The notes: generated by a model from the sequence alone, not told the origin. A stretch of 45,782 nucleotides of DNA from Bacillus sp. SG-1 (GCF_000181495.1 NZ_ABCF01000018.1:1-45782); one strand, 5' to 3'; positions 23,010 to 32,017 are shown, counted from the stretch's first letter. Numbers and translations are program-made.

Positions 23010-23879
23010 CTAGCTTTCAATATTATCCTTAAAGTAATTTCCCCAGTGCGGTTGTGTACCGTCTATATCTTTGAAGTCATAGATTTCTGAGAGTTCCCAG
23101 GTACTAAATATTCCACCGGTTTTGTCAGCAATATGCGGGTCCAGGACTAAACATTTAATCGCCTCGCCTATATAATAAGGGGATTCGGAGGCTATGAAAT
23201 GAGGATCCACTTTAGCTCCTTCCTTCCAGTTCTTTTCCGTCACTCCATACACTTCCAGCATGGCTTCCGATCGCAAGTAACCCGGAGTTACAGCTATAGA
23301 CGTAATATTGTCTCCCTTCAGATCTTCTGCCATTGCCTGGGCGATATGTATAGCAGAGATTTTAGCCAGGCTGTAATAAAAACTGCCCCGGGGCTTATAG
23401 TCAGTTCCATCGGTTACTTCAATAATAAGCCCGCCGTTGCTTTCCTTAAATAAAGGAATACTGTAATGAGCGGTTACGATATGTGACTCCACCGCTTGCT
23501 TTTGCATCAGTAACCCTTTCGATAAACTATGTTCGCCGAATGGTGATCCCCATTCTGTCAGGGGATCACCACCCCATATATCATTGACTAAGATATCCAG
23601 CCGTCCACTCTCTTTCTTTACCCTATCAAATAACTGAATGACTTCTGATTCAATCATATGATCCACTTTTACAGGGATCCCTTTTCCGCCAGCTTTCGTG
23701 ACCATGTCGGCCGTTTCTTCAATGGTTTCTTTCCTTCCCATCGGCGATTGACTCTTGGATGTTGTTCTCCCTGTAACATACACCGTTGCGCCTGCTTCCC
23801 CCAATTTTACTGAAATAGCACGCCCGGCACCCCTCGTACCTCCCGCAACGATGGCAACCTTTCCTTTAAGGGATTCCAT
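23010..23879 (-). CDS. Short-chain dehydrogenase/reductase
   Basis: 289 residues. NAD(P)-binding motif GGTRGAGRAI near the N-terminus with a TGR(TT) basic turn that favours NADPH, the VND (NNAG-equivalent) strand VNDIWGGDP, catalytic Y169-S-L-A-K173, and the VTPGYLRSEAM loop. It is longer than a classical SDR (250) because of inserts before the active site and a C-terminal tail FSTWELSEIYDF, a form common in uncharacterised Bacillus and actinobacterial SDRs. ATG start with GGAGG 7 bases upstream. Confidence 0.9.
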   Translation of the reverse strand: MESLKGKVAIVAGGTRGAGRAISVKLGEAGATVYVTGRTTSKSQSPMGRKETIEETADMVTKAGGKGIPVKVDHMIESEVIQLFDRVKKESGRLDILVNDIWGGDPLTEWGSPFGEHSLSKGLLMQKQAVESHIVTAHYSIPLFKESNGGLIIEVTDGTDYKPRGSFYYSLAKISAIHIAQAMAEDLKGDNITSIAVTPGYLRSEAMLEVYGVTEKNWKEGAKVDPHFIASESPYYIGEAIKCLVLDPHIADKTGGIFSTWELSEIYDFKDIDGTQPHWGNYFKDNIES

Positions 23880-23957
23880 GCCAAAACCTCCAATCTTCCT
23901 TTACGCAACTTTTCATCAGTAGAAAAACTATAAAACTATCACCCTATTTTATTACTG

Positions 23958-24884
23958 TTAGTATTTTACGAGTACCTTTAAAGGTTTTAAATTTCCGTCA
24001 CTAAGATTTGCATAACATTCGATTAGCTGGTCTGATGATATTGTATAATCAAAAATCTTGTTTAAATAAGGCGCTTCATCAAGTTGTTGGAAAAACCATT
24101 CTGAGTGCTTCCGGTAATCCCAGCCATCACTGGAACCCACGATTCTTAATTCTTTCTCGTAAAAGTCTTCATTTAGGTAAAACAGATCTTTATTGCCATC
24201 CGATAATATGCAAATATCTCCATGTTTCTTCATCGATTTAAGAAGGACGTGAAACCCCTCAATACTGGCTGAACACTCAAGACCATAATCATATAGGCCG
24301 TCCGGTACTTGTTCTGCTTTATTATAGACATTGGTGGCCCCGAAGCTTTCCGCAAACCCGCCCCTTGAAAAATCAGGTTCTAAAATATCCACCTGTTCAA
24401 CCTTCATGTAATTTTTCAGAAAATGAACCGTTAATAATCCCATGGTCCCGGCTCCAATGATCAATACCCTGCTTGCAGGTTGGGGGTTCAGCTTTAATAC
24501 CCCTTTAGCTGCATCACAAGAGAGTATATTGAGTAAAGCATAGGAAGAATCAATCGCTTTCGGGACCCTGACCACTTTATGCGCTTTTTCAATTCCTAAC
24601 TTTTTGTGGCCATAGAAAGCGAGGACGTAATCACCAATTTTCACATCCGTAACTTCCTGTCCGACTTCTATTACTTTCCCATAGCTCTCGTATCCAGCTT
24701 TTCTTGGGTATTCAGGAATCGGGTCGGTCACATCGGTTTCATCATACTCAGGCAAGGCAGCTCCAATACTGATTGCTCCTGCTATGGTTTGGATTAACAC
24801 TTCATCCTTTTGTAAAGGGCCTAATTTATGCCTTCTCCATTCCAGCTTTTGCTTGCCCGTTAATTCGAGAGATTGTTGTATCAT
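23958..24884 (-). CDS. MDR-superfamily oxidoreductase lacking zinc ligands
   Basis: 308 residues, short for an alcohol-dehydrogenase-like MDR (330-350). The Rossmann motif is VLIIGAGTMGLLTVHFLKN; the cofactor loop DILEPDFSRGGFAESFGA follows. In the catalytic domain the usual Cys ligand segment reads GAISIGAALPEY and the GHE motif reads GYESYGKV, so both standard zinc ligands are replaced; the structural four-Cys lobe is also absent. It may be a zinc-independent reductase. ATG start with AAAAGGAA 9 bases upstream. It sits 60 bases after the nucleotidyltransferase gene and 78 before the SDR gene. Confidence 0.82.
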   Translation of the reverse strand: MIQQSLELTGKQKLEWRRHKLGPLQKDEVLIQTIAGAISIGAALPEYDETDVTDPIPEYPRKAGYESYGKVIEVGQEVTDVKIGDYVLAFYGHKKLGIEKAHKVVRVPKAIDSSYALLNILSCDAAKGVLKLNPQPASRVLIIGAGTMGLLTVHFLKNYMKVEQVDILEPDFSRGGFAESFGATNVYNKAEQVPDGLYDYGLECSASIEGFHVLLKSMKKHGDICILSDGNKDLFYLNEDFYEKELRIVGSSDGWDYRKHSEWFFQQLDEAPYLNKIFDYTISSDQLIECYANLSDGNLKPLKVLVKY

Positions 24885-24944
24885 TTACGTTCATTCCTTT
24901 TAGTGTACTAAATCACTCTTACTTATAGGGAGGGACAGTTTCTC

Positions 24945-25781
24945 TTACTTGACCATTTGTATAATTTTCTTGCACCATTCTTCTCTTGTTTCCAAACCGG
25001 TTTGATTACAAAGCTGTTTATTTAACCTTAGAAATTCCGGTATGATACTTGTCATGGTTTTCATGACATCAAGCGAATGGCGGGAGGAATCCCAACTTTC
25101 CAATAAAGACAGCTGCCAATCGTTGAGGTAACTTCTCTCTCCTTCAATCTTTGACCAGATTCCATATGAACTATCGATACGTTTGTTCATTTCCATATAC
25201 CAGCCATAAGCTATCAGCCATCTTATCCGGTCTAAATTGGCCAGAGAGTAATAACTTTCCTTTCTCATTACAGCCCGATAGGTTTCATGTATGAACGCCA
25301 GCATCTTCCCCCGCCAAACCTCGACTTCTTCAGCAGTAGGGACATACTCCATTTCGGAGGATTGATTCAAAACCTTTTGTACAATCCCTTTAGGATCATA
25401 GAGAACTTTCAATCCCTTCAGCCAGATGGAGGGTTCCAAGTCTCCAGGGTCCTTATAAAATGTATCGACTTTCACAAAACAATCGAAGTGTGTGACGACC
25501 ACAGGAGTTTCAGATAAGCCTTCAAAAAATAATACATTTCCCCATTTTGCAGGACGCTTCCGTTTATTCTTGATAAAGTCTGCTCTTGTTTCTGGAGTAA
25601 CAATGATATGTAAATCTATATCAGAGTAAATGTCATCATTTCCTTTTGCTAAAGAACCTCCCAGATAAATTCCGATGACATCCTTGTCGGCCTTTAAGTC
25701 GTCCAGGACATTCCCTAGCAGTTTTTCACGTTGATCAGGCAGCGTCAGATCTCTTTTTGCATGTCTACTTACAAATCCCAC
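24945..25781 (-). CDS. Nucleotidyltransferase, LinB/aminoglycoside-NTase-like
   Basis: 278 residues as drawn. Signature: LGGSLAKGNDDIYSDIDLHI (G-S, D-x-D) with the third acid in THFDCFVKVD. The C-terminal helical half (WLIAYGWYMEMNKRIDSSYG) resembles that of lincosamide/aminoglycoside adenylyltransferases, but I cannot assign a drug. The start is uncertain: GTG 25781 has GAGGAG 12 bases upstream and gives MGFVSRHAKRDLTLP; a TTG at 25832 would add 17 residues (rich in Tyr and Cys) that look non-coding. Follows the GrpB gene closely; same strand. Confidence 0.78.
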   Translation of the reverse strand: MGFVSRHAKRDLTLPDQREKLLGNVLDDLKADKDVIGIYLGGSLAKGNDDIYSDIDLHIIVTPETRADFIKNKRKRPAKWGNVLFFEGLSETPVVVTHFDCFVKVDTFYKDPGDLEPSIWLKGLKVLYDPKGIVQKVLNQSSEMEYVPTAEEVEVWRGKMLAFIHETYRAVMRKESYYSLANLDRIRWLIAYGWYMEMNKRIDSSYGIWSKIEGERSYLNDWQLSLLESWDSSRHSLDVMKTMTSIIPEFLRLNKQLCNQTGLETREEWCKKIIQMVK

Positions 25782-25853
25782 ACATGTGTAACACTCCTCA
25801 AATGAATAGTATATAACTACAGATTTCGTCAAATGGTCAAGATTGTCCTTCTT

Positions 25854-26363
25854 CTAAGTCTTCCTATTTAGGATGGACTCAATGAATTCAGTTTTAGCCT
25901 CGGCATACTTATGTTTATCGCTTTTATTAATTTGAGATAATCGAAGCTTTAACTCCTCATATTTTGTGAGGGTATTACCATCACTTCGTAAATGATCTCT
26001 AAACTTTAACTGCTGAAGCAAGTATTTGTTTCCGCGTTCATACATATGGATTTGATGTGTTCTTGGCTCGCCCTTACTGAAGTAATGTCTTTCACGTAAA
26101 ATCTTGGTTCCTTTATAGTCATAACCCATATCTTCTAAAGGAGCTATACAGAGATCCCCTTTTCTGAATTCCTTGATTTCGACTGCAATATCAATAATTG
26201 GTTTTGCACTCAACCCTTTGACAGCAGTGCTGCCGATATGGTGAACCGCAACAATATGCTTACCTAGCTTGTCTTCGATCATTTCTTTTTCTGACAAAAA
26301 CTCCATTTCCCATTCCTCTGTCCACGGGACTAAAAAAACCTCGCCTCTAGGAAGTCCTAACAT
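25854..26363 (-). CDS. GrpB-family (UPF0157) protein, copy 1
   Basis: 169 residues. GrpB/UPF0157 proteins have a nucleotidyltransferase-like fold of unknown function. Seen: the entry PWTEEWEMEF, the core AVHHIGSTAVKGLSAKPIID (GSTAV-x-G-x-x-AKPIIDI is the hallmark) and the THQIHMYERGN strand, then the RDHLRSDGNTLTKYEELKLR helix. The start is ATG 26363; GGAGGGGG lies 7 bases before it. Shares its family with 27934-28479. Confidence 0.9.
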   Translation of the reverse strand: MLGLPRGEVFLVPWTEEWEMEFLSEKEMIEDKLGKHIVAVHHIGSTAVKGLSAKPIIDIAVEIKEFRKGDLCIAPLEDMGYDYKGTKILRERHYFSKGEPRTHQIHMYERGNKYLLQQLKFRDHLRSDGNTLTKYEELKLRLSQINKSDKHKYAEAKTEFIESILNRKT

Positions 26364-26423
26364 CCTTAATCCCCCCTCCAAACCTTATAAACTATTGATT
26401 TTTGAAATAATCGTAGAGTAATC

Positions 26424-27148
26424 TTAAAGCTTCACCGATTTTAGGTCTGCCTCACTGTTTTCATTTCGATCTGGCAGGTCGAAAGCACCTAGTGCAAACA
26501 CAATTGGATTATCATTAAAATTACCCAGAACTCCTATATCCACCACGGCATTTTCTAACCCTCCTGTCATATGATTTAAATGATGGGAGGGAATATTATC
26601 TATCTTTCCTTGTTGCCTAACCAGACCAGGATGAGCGGGCCCCACGTTTGAGGCTGATTTTTGTATTCCTTGAATATATGTAATAATAAAATTAATACTT
26701 GATTTAACTGGCCTGTATTAGCAAGATCTCTTGGGTTTTCTGTTACATGGATCGAAGGAAATTCAGCCTGGATCGTCCGGTTGATTTTATCCCAGCCACC
26801 ACAGGCACTCACTATACATTCAGCGACAAAACTGTCATGGCAGGCAATCATGACTTCTACTGCCTCACCTAAAGTCAGGGAATTCCGTTGCTGAAAATGA
26901 GGGTACAAAACCCGGCTGTCTTCTGCAGGGTTAAAGTCAATATTTTCAACAATGGTTTCCCAGCCCAACAAGCCTTCTTCTACGTATTTCGCCACAGCAA
27001 ACCCAACTGCAACTTTAGCTGCAGATGCCAGGGGAACAGTCAGATCACTGTTTAGTGAGCTCAGAAACCTTTCCTCCTTGGTCGAATAAGCTATGATACT
27101 TATTCTTCCGTTCTCTAGTTCTTGAATTATTTTCAGTGCCCTTTCCAA
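26424..27148 (-). pseudogene. Class A beta-lactamase-like serine hydrolase, frameshifted
   Basis: Two frames join at about 26630. The first 175 or so codons run from TTG 27148 (GAGGGGGA 4 bases upstream) with the Ser-x-x-Lys motif ASAAKVAVGFAVAKY and reach NQPQTWGPLI; the second carries on GLVRQQGKIDNIPSHHLNHM, the NHMTGG loop that replaces Lys-Thr-Gly, and ends at 26424. Restoring one base after ATC would give WGPLISGLVRQQG and a continuous 240-codon product, a normal length. So the gene has lost a single base, or the sequence has an error. Within an operon with 18 bases to the upstream hydrolase gene. Confidence 0.85.
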
Positions 27149-27165
27149 TTTATCCCCCTCTATTC

Positions 27166-27906
27166 TTATCTATCAGGATCCAATACCATGCCTACCATTT
27201 CTTCTATCACTTTTACTACCGCTTCTGGGTCATCGATATGGATGGCATGGCCCGCGTGCTCAATAAAGTAATGTTTACTTCTTGTGGATAAGGCGGCAAG
27301 CTCTTTTTGGAAGCTGATCCAAACAGTCATGGACTCCGGAGTGTGATGATGTTGGCTGCCACCTGTCAAAACAATGAGTGGAGTGTTCCCAAGTTTAGTA
27401 TCCCTTACCTGGTCCAGGCTAAGTTCGAATTCTTTTAATGTCGCCTCAACTGTAAACTGACCGAGATATTGCTTCTGTACTTCTTCTGAAAAGAGATGGA
27501 CCATTTTTCTATTCTGTTCTTCATGTACAAAATTTATCAAAATGATGCCAGCTATTTCTTTCGGGTACATTCTTGCAAATAATCTAACGTTAACACCGCC
27601 GAATGAATGTCCGACCAATATGACCGGTTTGGTAATCCCTGCTTCCTGTAAGATTCTTCTTAAATTGGTGACACACTGCCCACTATGTTTCGGTAAGTTA
27701 TTATTCCCGCTTCCTCCAACCCCGACCCTGTCATACAGAAAGATGTTACCAAGAAATGCCGCTTTCTTTTTGATAGATTGCCAGTTTTCCAAACTCCATC
27801 CATACCCTGATTCAAACACAATAGTTGGTTTTTCGTCACAACTCCATATGTACTCATAATATATTTCCGTTCCGTCGATCTCTATTTCTCCGGTGGTTAA
27901 GTCCAT
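27166..27906 (-). CDS. Alpha/beta hydrolase, copy 1
   Basis: 246 residues of the alpha/beta-hydrolase fold. Nucleophile elbow GHSFGG (S101), the preceding FLYDRVGVGGSG strand-loop, the VHEEQNRK lid start and the terminal EHAGHAIHIDDPEAV with the catalytic histidine. The acid residue lies probably between. Esterase, epoxide hydrolase or haloperoxidase-like activities all use this fold; the substrate is unknown. ATG start with GAAAGG 9 bases upstream. Next to GrpB copy 2 and the serine hydrolase remnant. Confidence 0.88.
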   Translation of the reverse strand: MDLTTGEIEIDGTEIYYEYIWSCDEKPTIVFESGYGWSLENWQSIKKKAAFLGNIFLYDRVGVGGSGNNNLPKHSGQCVTNLRRILQEAGITKPVILVGHSFGGVNVRLFARMYPKEIAGIILINFVHEEQNRKMVHLFSEEVQKQYLGQFTVEATLKEFELSLDQVRDTKLGNTPLIVLTGGSQHHHTPESMTVWISFQKELAALSTRSKHYFIEHAGHAIHIDDPEAVVKVIEEMVGMVLDPDR

Positions 27907-27933
27907 TATTTACAACCTTTCCGTATGCAGTTC

Positions 27934-28479
27934 TTAATCACCCTCTTTTTCCATTATCTTTCCTAAGATGGATTGGATAAATTCAGTTTTTCCTGAAGTA
28001 TAAGAAGGTCGCTGGCTTTCTATTTTTGCCAGATTCCTTTTTAATTTTTCGTATTCATATGCAGCTTGTGGGTTTCCTCTCAAATAATTCCGAAAAGCTA
28101 TATGCTTTGCAAGTTCACTACTTTGCTCATCGCAGACATAAAGATGGTGCTGCATCCACGAGGAGCCTTCTCTCGTCCACGGCACAGATTCATCTTTCCT
28201 TCCGAAAGCCTCTCTGCCTTCAAAGCTCCATTCTTTTTGATGGAAATAGCCAAGACGTTCAAGCGCAAAAACAACCTTAGGGAAAATCTCATACCCTTCT
28301 ATTACAATATCGATATCTAAAATCGGTTTTGCTCCCAGGCCTGGGACAGCAGTGCTCCCCACATGTTCAATCGCAATGATGGAATCACCTAGCCTGTTTT
28401 TTATTACGCCTTTTATTGATTCAAATTCCACCCCCCAATTAGCATTGTATTCCCAAATGACGATCCCGGAATGTGCCAT
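27934..28479 (-). CDS. GrpB-family (UPF0157) protein, copy 2
   Basis: 181 residues. Hallmarks: IVIWEYNANWGVEFESIKGV, AIEHVGSTAVPGLGAKPILD and MQHHLYVCDEQSSELAKHIA, followed by FRNYLRGNPQAAYEYEKLKR. Its C-terminus KTEFIQSILGKI is close to that of copy 1 (KTEFIESILNRK), showing common origin, but the two have diverged widely. Function unknown. ATG start with GGGGG 6 bases upstream. Seventeen bases separate it from the hydrolase copy 2 gene and 27 from copy 1. Confidence 0.9.
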   Translation of the reverse strand: MAHSGIVIWEYNANWGVEFESIKGVIKNRLGDSIIAIEHVGSTAVPGLGAKPILDIDIVIEGYEIFPKVVFALERLGYFHQKEWSFEGREAFGRKDESVPWTREGSSWMQHHLYVCDEQSSELAKHIAFRNYLRGNPQAAYEYEKLKRNLAKIESQRPSYTSGKTEFIQSILGKIMEKEGD

Positions 28480-28496
28480 GCAGTACCCCCTTAAAC

Positions 28497-29369
28497 CTAT
28501 TCAAGCCGCATTTCTTTCTCAACAGAAACCATTCTTTGTATCGAATCAATGACAATATCCGGTCTATCAAGGTATATTGAATGCCCAGATCTACTGGCAA
28601 AAATTAAATGTCCTTTTGGGGATAGATTGGCCTGTTCTGTTATCAGCCCTTCCCATTTATCTTCAAACCTTCTCAATTCCCACTGAGGTATCTCCCCGCC
28701 TCTTTCAGAATCAATGGCATACTCCTTATCCCGACCAATGACGACTAATGGAATATCCGGGAAGACTCCTAACCTCTTGATGTATTCTGCATCTTCTTTC
28801 CAATGTTGAATTTCTGACGCCATAGCTTTATAAAGAAGTGGATTGTTGTCAAACTCTAGGAGCCTTTGCTGGATGGATTCAGGAAACTCCTTGTGTTTAC
28901 CTTGAAGAGTCGGCATTAATATTTCATTTAATTCCGCTTTCGTTTTAAGTGCATATTGATGACATTTCTCTATCCATACTTCATCAGATTCTTTATTCAT
29001 TACGGGTAAGTCCAACTCATCCAACAGTTTCAAATCGACCGATGTGGAATCAACCAATACCATCCCTTTTACAAGCTCCGGATACTTCTTAGCAAAATGC
29101 TGTGCACATAACCCACCATAAGAATGTCCTACTAAATAAAAGGAGCTTGTTATCTTATAGTAATTTATCAAACTGTATAGGTCCTGGACGGCTGCCGCAG
29201 TATTCCTCTTCTCTTCTTTAAGTTCACTTCGCCCAAGACCAGGTCGGTGATACATAATGACTTTGTATGTCTTACACAAAGTTTCAGTGATCTCATGCCA
29301 TTCATCAAAAGAGCAGCCCATTCCCGTAAGGATAAAAATGACAGGTCCAGTATCACCCTTTTCAAGCAC
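28497..29369 (-). CDS. Alpha/beta hydrolase, copy 2 (N-terminus likely replaced by a repeat element)
   Basis: 290 residues. Nucleophile elbow LVGHSYGGLCAQ (S83), the oxyanion loop ILTGMGCSFDEWHEI, the MYHRPGLGRSE strand, a cap domain and the end SRSGHSIYLDRPD with the catalytic histidine. The start drawn is GTG 29369, without a good ribosome binding site. The frame stays open upstream (KKIEVLEKG is preceded by KEPN) up to TAG 29409, and those extra codons lie in the left arm of the inverted-repeat element 29386-29576. A normal family N-terminus is therefore missing; the gene may be poorly expressed or dead. First gene of the block. Confidence 0.75.
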   Translation of the reverse strand: MLEKGDTGPVIFILTGMGCSFDEWHEITETLCKTYKVIMYHRPGLGRSELKEEKRNTAAAVQDLYSLINYYKITSSFYLVGHSYGGLCAQHFAKKYPELVKGMVLVDSTSVDLKLLDELDLPVMNKESDEVWIEKCHQYALKTKAELNEILMPTLQGKHKEFPESIQQRLLEFDNNPLLYKAMASEIQHWKEDAEYIKRLGVFPDIPLVVIGRDKEYAIDSERGGEIPQWELRRFEDKWEGLITEQANLSPKGHLIFASRSGHSIYLDRPDIVIDSIQRMVSVEKEMRLE

Positions 29370-29385
29370 TTCAATTTTTTTATTA

Positions 29386-29576
29386 GGCTCTTTTCGTAAA
29401 CTTTGTTGCTATTTAATACAAACTTTTAAAAATATCTACTTAATTAACCAGAAATAGCCTGATTAACAAGAAAGAAAAGAGCTAACTCACCTTTTCAGAG
29501 AAAAAAGCCCATGTCTCCAAGGGAAAAATCCGGCTTTTTGGATTTTTCCGAGAGCAACAATATATACGAAAACAGC
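29386..29576. repeat. 191 bp inverted-repeat element, long copy, abutting the hydrolase gene
   Basis: Left arm GGCTCTTTTCGTAAACTTTG (29386 on, ending TTGCT at 29410) and right arm AGCAACAATATA...GAAAACAGC (29553-29576) match the 78 bp element at 5114-5191. The centre is longer by about 113 bases and contains the hairpin GGAAAAATCC/GGATTTTTCC. No coding capacity. From here to the carboxypeptidase start at 29864 I see no gene. Confidence 0.55.
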
Positions 29577-29863
29577 GTTTTATTATTAATCAAAAGATTT
29601 TTATAGATATGATTCATCCCCTTACAAAGCCCTTAGGCTTCAGTCTACCAATTATTTCAAATATTCTTATTTTTATCAATGACTCTTCTACATTAAATTT
29701 CTTACAAACTTTTGACCTGTATATATTTTTTAACATTTAGTACATTTAGAATATTTTAACAAATAACAGCTCCTCATATCTTCCTGTTTTACTTTTCTAT
29801 GAAGGTGATTTTCTTTCGTCTCACGAATATTTAGCGCTAAGAAATTTAAGGAGGGATATTCAT

Positions 29864-31066
29864 ATGAAAAAGAAAAAATTAGTTTCTGGTTTAGCAGCAG
29901 CATTACTATGTTCCAGTTTAGTAACACCCGGGTTGGCTTCCAATTCCCATAATGGAAATCTAACTAACGAAAATAGTCATTTATCGGTGTCGGGTTTTAC
30001 GAGTCATGCGGAATTGACAAAGACCCTTAAGCAAATTGAAAAAAACAGCCAGGGACTTGTGAAAGTTGATGTCGTCGGCCAATCAAATAATGGACTGGAC
30101 ATTCACCAGGCGAGGGTGGGAACTGGAGATCGTGTTATCTTGATTGAAAGCGAGATTCACGGAAACGAGAAGACTGGAACAGAAGCTCTTGTAAAGGTCT
30201 TACAGTACTTGGGATCAAGCAATTCCCCTGAAGCTAAGAAGATTCGTGATGAAGTGACGCTTGTTGTCCTGCCGATGATGAATCCTGATGCGAGTGAGTT
30301 AAATCGCCGTGCGAACGACATGACATGGGATGAAGTGACGGCCAAATATCCCGTCCTTGCAAATGCTCAGCCATCTTGGAATTACTACACTAACACTATC
30401 CAGGATGTAGATTATAGTGAAAGACCCGGGTTTGACGTAAATCGTGATTTTAATCCGGATTTGGATTATAAATTGAATCCCGCAGACTTCCCGGGTGATT
30501 CAAACAAGCCCGGCTGGTACATCACCCCCGAGTCCCAGACAGTAAGGGATGTTTATAAGAATTTGAAAGAAGAGTTCGGCAACGTGGATACATTTATCGA
30601 CATCCACCACCAAGGGCAATATTATGTGGAAGGAACGGATGACCTTGTCACGATGTCACTGTCCGGCCGGTTTGTCCCAGACCCATCTTCAGTGGAAGGA
30701 AGCAAGTACTCTCAATATGCTGATAACTACCGAGATGAATATTCAAGACAGCTGAATGTTGCAGCCTATAACGCCCTGCAATCAATGGGAAACTCACCTT
30801 TTGATAACATCACTTTATATCGGCAAAACCTTGATCTTCCAGGTACCGCCTTGGCCTCTTTCGCTTTAAACGGAAGCGGAGCCGTATTGTTTGAAGTAAG
30901 AGGGCAAACTTGGACTCTCGGCCAAAAGAAGAAAGGCCAGCTGGTTAAAGCAGTAGAGACGGGACTCAACGCCATCATTTCCGGTGTGGCAGATGGGACA
31001 GTTGAGAAATTAGATCCGGAAGCATATGGGGATATTCCTAAAACGTCTTATTCACCCGGACTGTAG
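29864..31066 (+). CDS. Secreted M14-family zinc carboxypeptidase
   Basis: 400 residues with a signal peptide (MKKKKLVSGLAAALLCSSLV, cleavage near residue 26). The zinc site is H99-x-x-E102 (SEIHGNEKTG) and the histidine of DIHHQG (248/249); substrate arginine is in DVNRDFN, and the catalytic glutamate is E344 (LFEVRG). M14 enzymes trim C-terminal amino acids or cleave cell-wall peptide bonds; the fold here is the bacterial type with long inserts. ATG start with AAGGAGGG 7 bases upstream. Own terminator. With the subtilisin at 39.6 kb it forms the secreted-protease complement of this window. Confidence 0.92.
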   Translation: MKKKKLVSGLAAALLCSSLVTPGLASNSHNGNLTNENSHLSVSGFTSHAELTKTLKQIEKNSQGLVKVDVVGQSNNGLDIHQARVGTGDRVILIESEIHGNEKTGTEALVKVLQYLGSSNSPEAKKIRDEVTLVVLPMMNPDASELNRRANDMTWDEVTAKYPVLANAQPSWNYYTNTIQDVDYSERPGFDVNRDFNPDLDYKLNPADFPGDSNKPGWYITPESQTVRDVYKNLKEEFGNVDTFIDIHHQGQYYVEGTDDLVTMSLSGRFVPDPSSVEGSKYSQYADNYRDEYSRQLNVAAYNALQSMGNSPFDNITLYRQNLDLPGTALASFALNGSGAVLFEVRGQTWTLGQKKKGQLVKAVETGLNAIISGVADGTVEKLDPEAYGDIPKTSYSPGL

Positions 31067-31072
31067 AATAAA

Positions 31073-31114
31073 GAGGCAGGCTATTTCATAGAGCCTGCCT
31101 CGACTTTTATTTTA
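31073..31114 (+). terminator. Terminator of the M14 carboxypeptidase gene
   Basis: GAGGCAGGC (31073-31081) pairs perfectly with GCCTGCCTC (31093-31101), followed by TTTTATTTTAA. Confidence 0.85.
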
Positions 31115-31185
31115 ATCAGTTGCACGTTATAAAAGAAACACCAGATAAGGTTTAACTCAACTTTAAAATGTTTCTGTAAAAATAA

Positions 31186-31977
31186 TTACAAAAATTGAAC
31201 AGTACTTGTTGTTGTGGAACCTCTTTTCTTTGCAAACTTCAATGTTGCTACAATAAGAAAACTGACAATCACTAATAGGAGCCATGAACTCACCTTTCCC
31301 AGATGAACGAGACTCCAAGCCTCGGTTTGGTTTGGATATTCCCATGCTCCGAAGAATGTTGCAATATTTTCTGCTACCCATATAAAGAATCCTATGAGCA
31401 CAAAAGAAAAAACGAGTGGCATATGGTAACGTCTTCCACCAACCTCATAGGCAACCCATGACCGCCAAAAGACAATGATAACCGCACCAGAAAGCCACCA
31501 ACGCACATCAATCCAAAAATGATGAGTAAAGAAATTCAAATAAATCGCAGTCGTGAGCGGTACAACGACGGAAAAAGAAGGCCACTTCACCAGTTCTACC
31601 TTCAGCCTCCTCCACGCCTGGCAGAGATAACTCGCTACACTTGCATACATGAAGCCACTATATAAAGGGACTCCATAGAATTTGGAGTAACCTTCCTCAG
31701 GATAAGACCAAGATCCCATATGCACTTTGAAGAGTTCAAGCGCAAGCCCTATAAGATGAAACATGGTGATCACCTTTAGTTCATCCCGAGTTTCAAGCCC
31801 AGACCGTACCATCCACCACTGCATCAATAGGCAAATAATGAGGAGCCAGTCATAGCGAGGGAGTATAGGGAGCGGAATTATTTTGGTTAAGGCCAAAGCG
31901 ATAAAAATAACGCAAGGAAACAGACAAGACAACGCTTGCTGCCACCCAAACCGGACTAATTGTCTGAGTGGTCTCAT
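31186..31977 (-). CDS. yoaT: DUF817 membrane protein (YoaT-like)
   Basis: 263 residues, about eight membrane segments. DUF817 features: FGWQQALSCLFP, FKVHMGSWSYPE, the IYLNFFTHHFWIDVRW motif and the VAENIATFFGAWEYPN loop. Function unknown. The start is ATG 31977 (MRPLRQL), with GGAGAGG 7 bases upstream; the GTG/ATG at 32037/32034 overlap the end of the regulator gene and lack a site. Third gene of a yoaS-yozG-yoaT-like cluster, the same order as I recall in B. subtilis. Confidence 0.85.
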   Translation of the reverse strand: MRPLRQLVRFGWQQALSCLFPCVIFIALALTKIIPLPILPRYDWLLIICLLMQWWMVRSGLETRDELKVITMFHLIGLALELFKVHMGSWSYPEEGYSKFYGVPLYSGFMYASVASYLCQAWRRLKVELVKWPSFSVVVPLTTAIYLNFFTHHFWIDVRWWLSGAVIIVFWRSWVAYEVGGRRYHMPLVFSFVLIGFFIWVAENIATFFGAWEYPNQTEAWSLVHLGKVSSWLLLVIVSFLIVATLKFAKKRGSTTTSTVQFL

Positions 31978-32017
31978 AATTTTGCCTCTCCAAAGCACAC
32001 CCGAAATCAATTCTGGC

